Origin: Microcoleus sp. FACHB-672 | Lineage (GTDB): Bacteria > Cyanobacteriota > Cyanobacteriia > Cyanobacteriales > Oscillatoriaceae | Length of the DNA: 64,000 nucleotides | Direction: 5' to 3' | Assembly: GCF_014695725.1 (NCBI RefSeq) | Contig: NZ_JACJOU010000017.1 | Span: 1 to 64,000, forward strand | Shown here: positions 1-9,700 of the stretch, piece after piece | Position numbering within the stretch: the stretch's first letter is position 1 | Layout of the letters: the number at the start of each line of letters is the position of its first letter | Program-made: the position numbers and the translations under genes | Notes under the pieces: model-generated | Told to the model about the DNA's origin: nothing | What the model saw: the letters and a program-made list of their open reading frames with translations, nothing else | Databases searched by the model: none

Positions 1-38
1 TATACTCAGACCAGTTGCCGATGCGGTATTGAGCTTTT

Positions 39-263
39 ATGGCAGGTTTTTGTGTGGTAACTGAAACTTACCATGTCTCGCCCTTGCGCAATTCCTCTTC
101 ATGCAACAACGCCTGTCAGTTGTTGTACTTACCTGCTTATTCACCGGACTTCAATAAGATTGAGCGCTGCTGGTCTGGGCTCAAAAGTCGAATTCGCAAG
201 CAGCTCGATCAGTTTGAGTGTCTACGTGATGCAATGGAGTATGTCCTCCACCTAGCGTCCTAA
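39..263 (+). pseudogene. IS630-type transposase C-terminal remnant
   Basis: About 74 codons end in a segment with the DDE_3/IS630 signature: a LPAYSPDFN motif, then IERCW, whose glutamate would be the last acid of the catalytic triad, then a LKSRIR segment. Intact IS630 transposases are usually more than 300 residues. Here the frame has a stop (TGA at 30-32) just upstream, and the residues before LPAYSPDF do not resemble the expected DDE core, so the element is broken. The part before position 1 is outside the window. I infer a dead insertion-sequence tail; the protein should not be functional. Confidence 0.75.
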
Positions 264-277
264 CCGCCTTGGCGGTT
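262..277. repeat. Perfect inverted repeat overlapping the transposase stop
   Basis: AACCGCC and GGCGGTT flank a two-base TT centre, starting inside the stop codon of the transposase remnant. Position and palindromy suggest either the terminal inverted repeat of the old IS630-type element or a small terminator. The left end of the element is not in the window. Confidence 0.5.
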
Positions 278-350
278 GCTATACCTCAATTTCTCCATCC
301 GTCTAGGATGCTTGAAGCTTAGCGATTTTTTGGATAAGGCAGACTTATGC

Positions 351-965
351 CTAATTCTGGAGGGCCGGATTCGGATCACCGGCACCTGGAGCAGCCGGCA
401 CTCCAGGCAACTGCAACTGATTTGGATTAAAGGTTGTCCCAGGTGCCGGCGTGCCCAAAGGACTTAAAGGAACCGATGGAGTGACTTTAGGAGAAGGACT
501 CAAGCCTGGAATTGTAGGATTAACCGGCGTTAAAAGATTTGGGTTGACCGGCTCACTCTCGGAACCAGGCAGAGTGGCTAAGGCAACGCGACTGCCCCCC
601 ACTTCTCGCATTTGATCCAACACCTGCACCACATCGTTGTATTTGGCTTCCTTAGAGGCGTACAGCACCATCAATCCCTCCGGATTGTTAGAGCTATAAG
701 CTAGTAACTCTTGAGAAAGCTGATCTGGATTTACCCGCCGCTGATCGATATAAGCTTGACCGAACGGATCGAGACCAACGATTAACATTTGACGGATCTG
801 CGGTTGGCCGGTGCTTGCTTTCGGTAAATCAACCGTAATCGCTTGCTGACGGGTTAGTTGCAGTGCAGCAAGGATGAAAAATGTCAAGATACAAAAAATG
901 ACATCAATCAAAGGAACGATTTCAATCCGAGCCTCTTCCGAGGGAGAATCCAAGTTAATCTTCAT
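351..965 (-). CDS. exbD: ExbD/TolR-family biopolymer transport protein
   Basis: This 204-residue protein has the ExbD/TolR layout: a short cytoplasmic N terminus (EEARIEIVPLIDVIF), one transmembrane helix at about residues 18-38 that contains the family aspartate in the PLIDVIF motif, and a periplasmic domain to about residue 140. The aspartate is the proton-path residue of the family. The last 60 or so residues are a proline, glycine and asparagine-rich tail (PTIPG, SPSPK, PAAPGAG), longer than in enterobacterial ExbD. It lies 96 bases downstream of exbB and is probably co-transcribed. With ExbB it should form an inner-membrane proton-driven motor for TonB-type outer-membrane transport; no tonB or receptor gene is in the window. 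Confidence 0.9.
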   Translation of the reverse strand: MKINLDSPSEEARIEIVPLIDVIFCILTFFILAALQLTRQQAITVDLPKASTGQPQIRQMLIVGLDPFGQAYIDQRRVNPDQLSQELLAYSSNNPEGLMVLYASKEAKYNDVVQVLDQMREVGGSRVALATLPGSESEPVNPNLLTPVNPTIPGLSPSPKVTPSVPLSPLGTPAPGTTFNPNQLQLPGVPAAPGAGDPNPALQN

Positions 966-1061
966 ACCACAGATGATGGGTGCAATCGGGGTTGGGAAAA
1001 TTTGCTACAGAGTGATCGTAATTCAGAAGCGATACCGGCACATTGTCCAACGGCTTAATGC

Positions 1062-1934
1062 TTAGACGCTGCCGAAATCTGGGGATTCAGACGCCTTAGA
1101 GTCTTTTAACGGAGTTGGCTCCTCAGAGGGCGTTGTTTGTTCAATCACTTTGTTCAACCGGCTCGCCTCTTCTAATGGAGTTGGCTCCTCTGCTGGGGGG
1201 CTATATTTGATCACTCCTTTATTCCGAGTCGAATTTTCTTCTGCCAATACATCCGGGGGACGTGCGGCCACACTACTGTCAACTGCATAACGTTGATTGT
1301 GCGATTGAGGCCAGAACTGCCGGTAAAGCAACTCTAACTCATTGCCAGCTTTGCGGAAAATCTTAACTTGCTGAAACAAAAACGCCTGAAACACACGGTA
1401 AAATGCCAAACTGGTAATCGCTATGACTAGGCCAGTCGCCGTAGTGATCAACGCTTCCCCAATCCCTAAAGTCACTCCTGCCGTTGAAGACGTTCCCAGA
1501 TCGCCTAGGCGAATTGAACCAAGCGAGTTAATTAAGCCTAAAACTGTCCCCAGCAATCCTAAAAGAGGCGCTAAGGCAATCACAGCTTCTAAAACCTTAT
1601 CTCCCCGTCGCATGGAAGCCAATTCATCGTCTGCAGCCGACTCCAGTGCCAGCCGAAACACTTCTGGATCGGGCTGTAGCAGACGCAAGGGTGCATAAAG
1701 AAATCGCCCAATTGGCTGCCGGTTTGCTTGTCTGGCAATTTCGTTGGCAACTCCCCAATCATAACGAGCCGCCTCTAGCACTCGATTCACGATCGCCCTT
1801 TCTTTGAGCGCAATGTTAGCCCAGAACCACAGCCGCTCGATGATCGTCGCGACAGACAGGATAGACAGAGCCAGCAACGGCCACATGGCTGGGCCGCCCT
1901 TTGCAAATAGTTCTTTGACTAATTCTAGATTCAC
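1062..1934 (-). CDS. exbB: ExbB/TolQ/MotA-family proton channel protein
   Basis: About 290 residues with the MotA/TolQ/ExbB arrangement: an N-terminal helix ([20 protein letters not shown]), a cytoplasmic segment, then two helices around [16 protein letters not shown] and [19 protein letters not shown], which form the conserved channel block. I chose the GTG at 1932-1934 rather than the upstream ATG at 2009 because AAGGAGG lies 12 bases before it and the family's N terminus aligns there; the extra upstream 25 residues are basic and unlike the family. The C-terminal 80 or so residues are hydrophilic, with two repeats of an EEPTPL motif, and look disordered. It pairs with exbD immediately downstream. 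Confidence 0.88.
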   Translation of the reverse strand: MNLELVKELFAKGGPAMWPLLALSILSVATIIERLWFWANIALKERAIVNRVLEAARYDWGVANEIARQANRQPIGRFLYAPLRLLQPDPEVFRLALESAADDELASMRRGDKVLEAVIALAPLLGLLGTVLGLINSLGSIRLGDLGTSSTAGVTLGIGEALITTATGLVIAITSLAFYRVFQAFLFQQVKIFRKAGNELELLYRQFWPQSHNQRYAVDSSVAARPPDVLAEENSTRNKGVIKYSPPAEEPTPLEEASRLNKVIEQTTPSEEPTPLKDSKASESPDFGSV

Positions 1935-2640
1935 GGTCTTTGCTTTCCTCCTTACGTTCCTCGCCCCAAGTTCTGTTTTACAGGCTGTCTTTAACAAATC
2001 CCTAGGCATTTTAATTTTAGAGATTTATAAACCCCTTACAAGCCGGCAACCTAAATTTTGGAGAATCTGTCAGCGAGGGGCGATCAACCTTTATTTGCTG
2101 TAATTGCCTTGAACCCGACAATTCAAAGCGTCAGTGACCCCGCTTCGGAGTTTGCACCTCACGATCACGCTGGCTGATCCACCGGCACCTTTGGAGGCAT
2201 CGGTTACAGAAGTCTGGCGGAAAATTTCTCGAAATCGAGACTCAATGAGGGTAAACCGGAAACAATTTTTTTTCAAGGGATTGATAAATACCTGTTATGA
2301 CACAGGATTTGTCGTTTTGGTGTCATCAACTGCTTTTGTCCTGCCGGCATCACATTCGGTGTTCCAGAAAGCCTTTATATTTATCCTGTGCAGAAGTCTC
2401 CTTAATCAGAAGTTCCAGCATCGGCACAATTGCTGGCTGCTTTATCTAAAGGGAGTATCCGCAGCCTCTGGGCGTGTCCCTAATCAATCTACGCCGCAAG
2501 TCTATTGGATTAGATTGGCTGCTTAAGGCTCTAAGCTGCTACGCATTTAATTTGCTAGTTTATGAAAGGCTCACAAATTTCCCATTCCTTTCAGCCTTTC
2601 CCTTTCTCCCTCTTTTCCCCTCAATTCAGGCAGAAAATTG
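1935..2640. other. Intergenic region, no gene recognised
   Basis: Upstream of exbB there is about 700 bases with no convincing coding pattern on either strand. Open frames at 2134-2526 (plus) and 2091-2276 (minus) resemble no family. The exbB promoter should lie in the first 100-200 bases, but I see no clear -35/-10 pair. Confidence 0.5.
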
Positions 2641-3019
2641 AATGCAGCGATTTCCCGTGAGCAAGCGGTTGTGAAAAACTATGAAGCGTTGATCCTGGAT
2701 TTGAGGGATGTCCCGTTATTGGCGGTGACTTCTTCTCTGGCGATTGAGAATGCGATTAAGGATGCCTGCAATCAAGGCCGGCACGTATTATATTGTGGCC
2801 GATGTCGGCAAGATTAAGCGGAGGCTGAAAAACTTGAAAATTTTGGAACGTTTACCTCCGCAGAACTTGTTGATGGATCATCAACAGGTTTTAAAACAGG
2901 CTGTTGCGCTGATTAAGAGAGATGAAGTTGCCCGTAATGTTACAACTTATCAGGGGGATCTCGCTGGAGCAAGTCTCACTGCAACCAAGGATTACCTATC
3001 AAGCGATACTGCAATATAA
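2641..3019 (+). pseudogene. STAS-domain remnant of a SulP-type anion permease, frameshifted
   Basis: Reading from 2641 gives a typical SulP C-terminal STAS strand-helix pattern (ISREQAV, YEALILDLRDVPLLAVTSS, LAIENAIKDA) that runs into a stop near 2806. At about 2780-2800 the homologous reading moves to the next frame and continues with VGKIKRRLKNLKILERLPP, then a LMDHQQVLKQAVALIK helix, ending at 3017-3019. The two halves together make one STAS domain, as at the end of cyanobacterial SulP/BicA-like transporters. The membrane part (about 400 residues) is absent upstream. I infer a deletion remnant with a later frameshift; it should not be translated as a functional protein. Confidence 0.7.
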
Positions 3020-3075
3020 ACTCCCGCACCCTTCTATTTCTGAGGGCGCGATCTGCGTCCTCAGCTCAGTATTTT

Positions 3076-3107
3076 CAATTTTAGGAGGATCGAACCTTCT
3101 AAAATTG
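3076..3107. terminator. Hairpin downstream of the STAS remnant
   Basis: CAATTTTAGGAGG and CCTTCTAAAATTG pair over 13 positions with one wobble around a six-base loop (ATCGAA), followed by TTCGCTTTTC. It resembles a terminator left from the lost transporter gene, though the T-tract is interrupted. Confidence 0.45.
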
Positions 3108-3252
3108 TTCGCTTTTCACTCCCTATCCAAGAAGTTGCTCCAACTTGGGAGTACGCTCATCAGTTTCTCGTTGCAGTTACTCTAGACGCAACAAACTGAG
3201 AATATCCCAACTACTTGGATATAGAAGAATTTTAGGCTTAATTCATTTTGAA

Positions 3253-3325
<73 letters not shown>

Positions 3326-3417
3326 AACCGTTTTTTTGGTGCTTTATTAAAGTAGCAAATCACATGAGTTTTTGGCAAGTACCTGAGAAAAAAACTTTTT
3401 GTGGGGGACAAAACCCC

Positions 3418-3867
3418 TTAAATGGGCCGCAAGCGGGTAACTTTCAGCGTAAAGGCTCCGATGCCGGTTTCTCCAAAGGCTCGCACCCGAATAATATAGG
3501 TGCCGGCTTTAGTAATGCGGGAAAACAACAAGGAGTTCGTTGTGCCATCTGGGCCATCATCATTTTCCGCGACGGTTGAGCCATCTTCGGCTAGCAGGGA
3601 AACAATCGCGTCAAAACTGTCGGATGACAAGTCAACTGCTAGCTGCTCTCCTTCTGTCAGCGTCACAATGTAGTCTCTCGCAAATCCGCCCTGACCTGTG
3701 GGGATATCTTTTTCTGAGAGGGTATCTGAAACTTGATTATTAGGCGGTAGGGTAATCGGGCTATACAACTTATTTTGGGCCTTCGCACCCACAACACTGA
3801 GTCCAACAACGAGCAAGCTAAGCGGAATGAAGACAAAGCGAGAGGAGCAGGCAAAAAAACGAGTCAT
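3418..3867 (-). CDS. Secreted protein with bacterial pre-peptidase C-terminal (PPC) domain
   Basis: 149 residues. Residues 1-30 form a signal peptide (basic start, hydrophobic FIPLSLLVVGLSVVG, then AKA-Q as a likely cleavage site). The rest is one PPC-type beta-sandwich: DYIVTLTEGEQLAVDLSS, then SFDAIVSLLAEDGSTVAEN followed by an acidic DDGPDG loop, then AGTYIIRVRAFG and GAFTLKV. PPC domains usually hang on secreted proteases or other exoproteins; here the domain is alone, so the product is a small periplasmic or extracellular protein of unknown role. It is separated from tRNA-Phe by about 90 bases and faces away from the glycosyltransferase gene. Confidence 0.8.
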   Translation of the reverse strand: MTRFFACSSRFVFIPLSLLVVGLSVVGAKAQNKLYSPITLPPNNQVSDTLSEKDIPTGQGGFARDYIVTLTEGEQLAVDLSSDSFDAIVSLLAEDGSTVAENDDGPDGTTNSLLFSRITKAGTYIIRVRAFGETGIGAFTLKVTRLRPI

Positions 3868-4056
3868 GGATGAAACCGCAAATAAGAAGAGTGGGTGAGG
3901 GTGAGAAGATAATTGTTCGCCGGCAGGGGGATATTTAAGATGCAGAGTTCCAGAAAATGAATTATTCTGGGCGGGGGTTCACTACTGCGAATCTGGGGCA
4001 GCTTTGATTATAGGCTCTGTCGCGGATGAGATGTCAGTATAGTTAGGTTTGAGTTT

Positions 4057-6666
4057 GTGGTTGATAGAGGAGAAAGTAGAAAGTTTGAGGGTTTGCCGGC
4101 TTTAGGGTTAATTTGGCTGGCGGGTGCACTAAGCGATCGCGTCTGGTTTGCCCTTGATCGCTCAGTACCGGCTTGGGATCAGGCAGAATATTTAACCGGC
4201 GGTTTGACTTACTGGCAAGCTTTGCAGCACCCTCTCTGGTTGAACGGTGAGTGGTGGGCAAGTTTTTGGATGATCTCCTCGAAAGTTCCTCCCTTGACCT
4301 ACATCATTACAGCAGGTTTTCTTGATCTTTTTGGTGCCGATTCCGATCAAGCCACGCTGATTAATCTATTTTTTAGCGCAATTTTATTGGGATCGGTTTA
4401 TGGTTTAGGCACTCAGCTTTTTAACCGGCAAATCGGTCTTTGGGCCGCTGGATTGTGTTTACTATTGCCCGGTTTGTATTTAGTTCGCCTAGATTTTTTA
4501 CTCGATTACCCACTGACCGCTGCAGTTACGCTCTCATTTTATTGCCTTACAATTTGGAAAATTCAACAGGAAAAGGAGAGAGGGGGAATAGAAAAAAGTT
4601 CACGCCTCTCTCAATGGTTGTGGGTGAGTGCATTCGGCATTTGTTTCGGTTTGGCATTGCTGGTTAAACAGACATCTTTATTTTTTCTATTTGTGCCGAT
4701 GCTGTGGGTGGCAATCAGTGCGATCCGCCGCCGACACTGGATTGGCGTGGCTCAGTTAGCCTGGTCTTTAATACTATCGTTGCTGGTGTGTGGCCCTTGG
4801 TATCGCACGAACTGGCTGCTAATTCTCACAGGTGGTAAACGCGCGACCCTAGATTCAGCAATTGCGGAAGGAGATCCTGCGCTTAACACGTTGGATGCTT
4901 GGACATTTTACTGGAAAGACTTACCCCAAATCGTTTCTTGGCCATTGCTGTTAGTACCGGCAGTCGGGTTTCTTCTGTATTGGATGCAACCACTTTTCAA
5001 AAATCAAGCAGTATCTCCCCCTCGCTTTTTGCCGGCGATCAAATGGTTAGGAGTCTTCCTAATCGGCGCTTATTTATTATGTTCACTGAATATTAACAAA
5101 GATTCCCGATATGTCTTGCCCTATCTGCCGGTTTTATCACTGTTTTTAGCCTATGGCTTGACACTTTGGCCGCGTTGCTGGGGTAAATACATTCGTTGGG
5201 GAACTGTCGGCACCGCCATTTTATTAATGTTGTTAAATCTCTGGCCACCAGAGTGTTTTCTCAGTCGTCAATTTACCCAATTCTTGAGTCCCCGTGCCCA
5301 ACATTATGCTTACTTAGGGGCTGAATGGCCTCATCAGCAAGTTATTGCAGAAATTATTCAAACGGAACCTTATTTAAACTCAAATTTAGGCGTTTTGCCT
5401 TCAACGCCGACGATTAACCAGCACAATTTAAACTACTATGGAGCACTAGCTAACTTCCAAGTTTATGCGCGTCAGGTCGGCGTTAATTTAAAGCAAGTTC
5501 CTCAGGATGTACGTTCCCTTTCCTGGTTCATTACTAAAACCGGCAATCAAGGTTCAGTCCCCACAGAAGCTCAAACTGCGATTGTGAAAGCTATTGAGCA
5601 AAGTGCGGATTTCCAATTACAAAAGTTTTGGCCATTGCCCGACGGCAGCGAATTGAAACTTTACCATCGACGAGTGCCGGCTGTTGAGATACAGGGGAGA
5701 GAGGAAGCAACCAAATCTCCTAATCCCCTAATTTCGGCTAATTCTAATGCCAAAAGCGCAAATCGAGTCCAGCTAGAACGAGTTATCGTTCCCGATCAAG
5801 CGCCTCCTGGAGTGCCGGTGCCGGTAACCTATGAATGGTTAGGTTCTTGGGATCAATTGCAAGCCGGTTTAGTCTTGCTAACTTGGCAAAGTAATCCCCA
5901 AAAACCGGCTAATTTTCTAATTCCGGCCACCCAAATTCCCCAATCACAACAATGGTTGCATGATCACGGGATCGGCACCGGCAGCTTGCATCAAGGAATG
6001 CCGGCAAACTTCAAGGGAAAAGAATTTCAAGTAACTGAACGAATGGCAATGCTGCCGCCTCCGAATGCCAGGGGAATTTACACCTTAAAGGCAACTTATC
6101 TAAGCCGGCAGACGGGAGAAAGTTATCCGATAAAAGTGCCCGATATTTCCATAAAAATTGAGACAACAGCGAAACAAGTGCCGGCACCGGAATTAGATTT
6201 AATCACGCAGTTGCGGATTTTAGCAATTTCTCTGCCACAGGGTTCAAATGCTCTTACCCATGTTTTTGAGGAGATCGGGCGAATTAACCAGTATGACCCA
6301 ACTCAGGATTATACTGTTCAAACTGAATTGGCGATGGAGCGCCGACTCGATCTGGAGGGGCCAAAACGCTCTTACGCCTACGCATTGGCGCTAGCAAGGG
6401 TATTACAACGGGACGCAACGGGCGCTATTTCGGCACTGGAACAGGTTGTGCGGTTGGACTCGCAAAACCCCTATGGTTATGCGTACCTGGGGTTTTTACA
6501 TTTGTATGACCTGCACCCTAAAGCTGCTGAGAAGGCGCTACAGCCGGCATTTAAGATTAACCCGAACTTGCCAGAAATTAAGGCTATCAGAGCTGTAGCG
6601 GCGCTGATGCAGGGGAATCTGATGCAATTCTGGGGGGATGTGCAAACCCTAAGAAATTTAAACTAA
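4057..6666 (+). CDS. GT39-like membrane glycosyltransferase with a C-terminal TPR tail
   Basis: 869 residues. The N-terminal 450 or so contain many transmembrane helices (for example LFFSAILLGSVYGLG, LCLLLPGLYLV, LALLVKQTSLFFLFV), preceded by a lumenal PAWDQAEY segment whose Asp fits the catalytic acid of the dolichyl-phosphate-mannose/ArnT glycosyltransferase fold (GT39/GT83). Residues 560-720 are soluble and beta-rich. From about residue 765 to the end there are two or three tetratricopeptide-type helical pairs (SYAYALALARVLQ, NPYGYAYLGFLHLYD). Such enzymes use polyprenyl-phosphate sugars at the periplasmic face. The start is uncertain: GTG at 4057 is the longest frame, with no well-placed ribosome site. 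Confidence 0.8.
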   Translation: MVDRGESRKFEGLPALGLIWLAGALSDRVWFALDRSVPAWDQAEYLTGGLTYWQALQHPLWLNGEWWASFWMISSKVPPLTYIITAGFLDLFGADSDQATLINLFFSAILLGSVYGLGTQLFNRQIGLWAAGLCLLLPGLYLVRLDFLLDYPLTAAVTLSFYCLTIWKIQQEKERGGIEKSSRLSQWLWVSAFGICFGLALLVKQTSLFFLFVPMLWVAISAIRRRHWIGVAQLAWSLILSLLVCGPWYRTNWLLILTGGKRATLDSAIAEGDPALNTLDAWTFYWKDLPQIVSWPLLLVPAVGFLLYWMQPLFKNQAVSPPRFLPAIKWLGVFLIGAYLLCSLNINKDSRYVLPYLPVLSLFLAYGLTLWPRCWGKYIRWGTVGTAILLMLLNLWPPECFLSRQFTQFLSPRAQHYAYLGAEWPHQQVIAEIIQTEPYLNSNLGVLPSTPTINQHNLNYYGALANFQVYARQVGVNLKQVPQDVRSLSWFITKTGNQGSVPTEAQTAIVKAIEQSADFQLQKFWPLPDGSELKLYHRRVPAVEIQGREEATKSPNPLISANSNAKSANRVQLERVIVPDQAPPGVPVPVTYEWLGSWDQLQAGLVLLTWQSNPQKPANFLIPATQIPQSQQWLHDHGIGTGSLHQGMPANFKGKEFQVTERMAMLPPPNARGIYTLKATYLSRQTGESYPIKVPDISIKIETTAKQVPAPELDLITQLRILAISLPQGSNALTHVFEEIGRINQYDPTQDYTVQTELAMERRLDLEGPKRSYAYALALARVLQRDATGAISALEQVVRLDSQNPYGYAYLGFLHLYDLHPKAAEKALQPAFKINPNLPEIKAIRAVAALMQGNLMQFWGDVQTLRNLN

Positions 6667-6718
6667 AGGCGCATCTCCACCAATACGTGTTTTATTGAGT
6701 TTTTCAGGATTTTATAGT

Positions 6719-6766
6719 AAAAGGCTAATTGCCAATCGGAATGAAAAACTAGCAATTAGCCCTTTA
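6719..6766. terminator. Bidirectional terminator-like hairpin between convergent genes
   Basis: AAAAGGCTAATTGC and GCAATTAGCCCTTT form a 13-14 bp stem with one mismatch around a loop of about 19 bases. It lies between the glycosyltransferase stop (6666) and the CheA stop (6771), where both transcripts need to end. Confidence 0.6.
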
Positions 6767-6770
6767 CGAT

Positions 6771-9700
6771 TTATGAGGCTTCAGCCTTAGTGATTACGAG
6801 GACTTCGCCTTTAAGCATCCGGTTTGCCGCTTCTAGTAACGCTTCTTCCAGATAAGGCTTGGTGAAGTAACCGCGTGCCCCTAATTGGACTGCCATTTGC
6901 CGGTGCCGGTCAGCGCCGCGAGAGGTGAGCATTGCAATCGGGAGATCGGTAAGAATCGGATCTTTCTGCATCCGGGAAAGCAGTTCCAAACCGTCCATCC
7001 GAGGCATTTCAATGTCGCAGAAGACAATATCGCAGGGCAGACCCGAACGTAGTTTTTCCCAGGCTTCCTGACCGTCACGGGCTTGTTCCACCCGGTAACC
7101 GGCCTTGTTAAAGGTCATCGAGAGCAGTTCGCGCACGGTGATTGAGTCATCGACGATCAGAACGGTTGGTTCAGTCTTCTCTGGCGGCAGTTCTGCCGGT
7201 GTATGAGTAGCTTCATCCCACAGCGCCCCACCGCTTTCTTTTCTCAAGCGACCGGCTGCCAGGTCGATTAGCTCTAAAACGTCGGCAATTGCCACGATTC
7301 GGCCATCCCCCATGACCGTCGCACCGGCAACGCCAATCGGCTTGGGCACCGGCCCTTCTAGCTGCTTAATTACAATTTCCTGTTCGCCCAATACCTGATC
7401 CACTTGCAGGGCCAGGTAGTTACCGGCACTACGCAGCACCACAACCGAAATCACGTCATCTTCGGCGTTAGAACCATACACGCTGCCGCGACCGAGATGC
7501 CGGTTATACGCCAACAACTCGCGCAGGTGTCGGAACGGCAGCATGGAATCGCGCCAGGGAATACAAGTTTGGCCATCAGCAGACGTTTGAACTCGGTCTC
7601 TGGGGACATCCAGCATATCTTCCACCCCGTCCATTGGGAAGGCAATGCGAGCGCGGTCACTAATACAGCACAAGGCTTTAGAAATACTCAGCGTTAGTGG
7701 CAAGCGAATCGTGAAAGTGGTTCCTTTCCCGGGCGTGGAATCTGTTGTAATTACGCCTCGGATTTCACTTAAGTCGTTGCGGATGACATCCATCCCGACG
7801 CCCCGACCGGCAGTCATATTCGCCTGCTCCATCGTACTAAAACCAGGGTGATACAGCAGCTCGTAAACATCTAGGCGGGACATGGTTGCCACGTCACTCT
7901 GCTTGATTAGCCCTTTTTCTGCCGCTTTTATTTTCACCCGTTCTGTATCAATTCCCGCACCATCATCGGAGAAGGAAATCACCGTTTGGTTGCCTTGGTG
8001 GAAGGCGCGAATGGTGATCCGACCGACTGCCGGCTTGCCTAACCTTTGGCGCACCTCTGGCATCTCTATCCCGTGAGCGATGGCATTATTAATCAGGTGT
8101 TTCAGCGGATCAGACAAGTGTTCCAGAATCAGCTTGTCGAGCATGGTGTCCCGGCCCTCTAGCCTGATTTCTGCCTGCTTTCCGTGTTCAATGGCTTTGT
8201 CACGTACAGCACGCGCCAGCGGAAATACTCGCTCCAAAGACGAGAAAGGCACCATTCGGGAGCGAGTCAGACCTTCTTGCAGCTGGGTTGTTACCTGCCG
8301 CAACTGCCGGGTGACTTGCTCAGTTTCATCCACCAAAAATTCAATGTCTGCGGCTGATTCCCGAACTCGCACAATCAGCTCAATAATTTCTTGGGATTGG
8401 GTGTGGAAGCCGGTGAAACGATCCATTTCCAGTGCGTCAAAGCTTGCACCACTCAGGTGAACATCTCGTGCAGGTTTATTGCGCGATGACTGATAGTGTT
8501 GCCGGCTGCTCAGCAAGGAAATTTCCAGCAGGGATCGCTCATAGAGATCCTGCATTCGCTGACCCACATCGCTCAGCTGCTGCACTTGATGCAGCAAGTT
8601 ATCGAGGAACTGCCGCAACCGTTCTTGGTCTTGCTCTAAGCTGTTACGGTTGACCACGAGTTCCCCAACCAAGTTGCTGAGGTTATCGAGTTGCTTGATC
8701 GGCACCCGCATCGTTTGCTCAGCAAATGCCTTGGGACGCATTTTCGGTGAGATCGGCCCTGGTGAGGCTTTTGCTGTAGCTCTGCCACCGGGCATTGTCA
8801 TTTCAGACAGCGACAGTAGTTCTTCTAAATCTGCAAATTCGCTTTCTTGCTGGGCCGGCTTGGCCATCGGCTCTGGCACTGAGCGGGCTGCAACCGGCTT
8901 GGGAGTGGGTGCTGGGGGGGCAGGCGGGTTGAGAAAGTTTTCTAGCTCAGAAAAGACCGCTGAAGGCGCTCCTTCGACCATAAGGGCTGTCGGTTTTTCC
9001 TCTAACAGCGCTTCTAAATCATTAAACGCCCCGGCAGTATCTAGGGTGAGCGAAGCAGCTTGGACGACGGGTTCCGCTTGCTTTAAGGACTGTTCAAAGT
9101 TCTCGGCTTCTGCTGTGTCGAGCAGGCTATTGTCAAAGTCAAAATTGTCTATCTCATTGCTGCTGTCCTCAAGCCCTTCAAACAAGTTTTCTGAGTTAAC
9201 GGCGGCGGCTGCAACCGTTAAATCCTCAAACGTCAAAGATTCTTCTTCTGAGGCGACGTCTGAATTTAACCAATTGCTTGAGAAGTCGGGGAGTTCAGTT
9301 TCTAAGGGCGGCTCGGAACCGAATAAGGCGTTCAGATCCCCAGACATTGAGGGGGTTTCCTCTGCTTCGGTTGAAAGTAAGTCCAAATCTAAATCGGCAC
9401 CTTCAAACAGATCCCACTCCTCAGCGAATGAGGACTCTAAGCCGGTCTCTGCGGCGGAGGCGTCCGTTTCTCCTCCAAACAGATCCATCTCGCCAAAGTC
9501 CAGACTGTTATCTGAGCCAGCAGTCGTTGGCGTTTCTTGCGGTTCTTCGTCTGCTAACTCAAATAAATCTGTGAGATCACCGTCAAAATTCAGTGTTTCC
9601 TCTGCCGGTTGGGTGAAAGGCACCCCATTTGCTGCCTGTCCGATAGCCGGCTTTGTTGCCACTTCCTCACTCACTGTTTCTGTGTCGAACCAGCTCGTGT

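Noticed and set aside
2134-2526. 130-codon plus-strand frame upstream of the STAS remnant
   Set aside because: Composition and residue order look like non-coding DNA; a 28-codon open stretch on the other strand is also too short to support.
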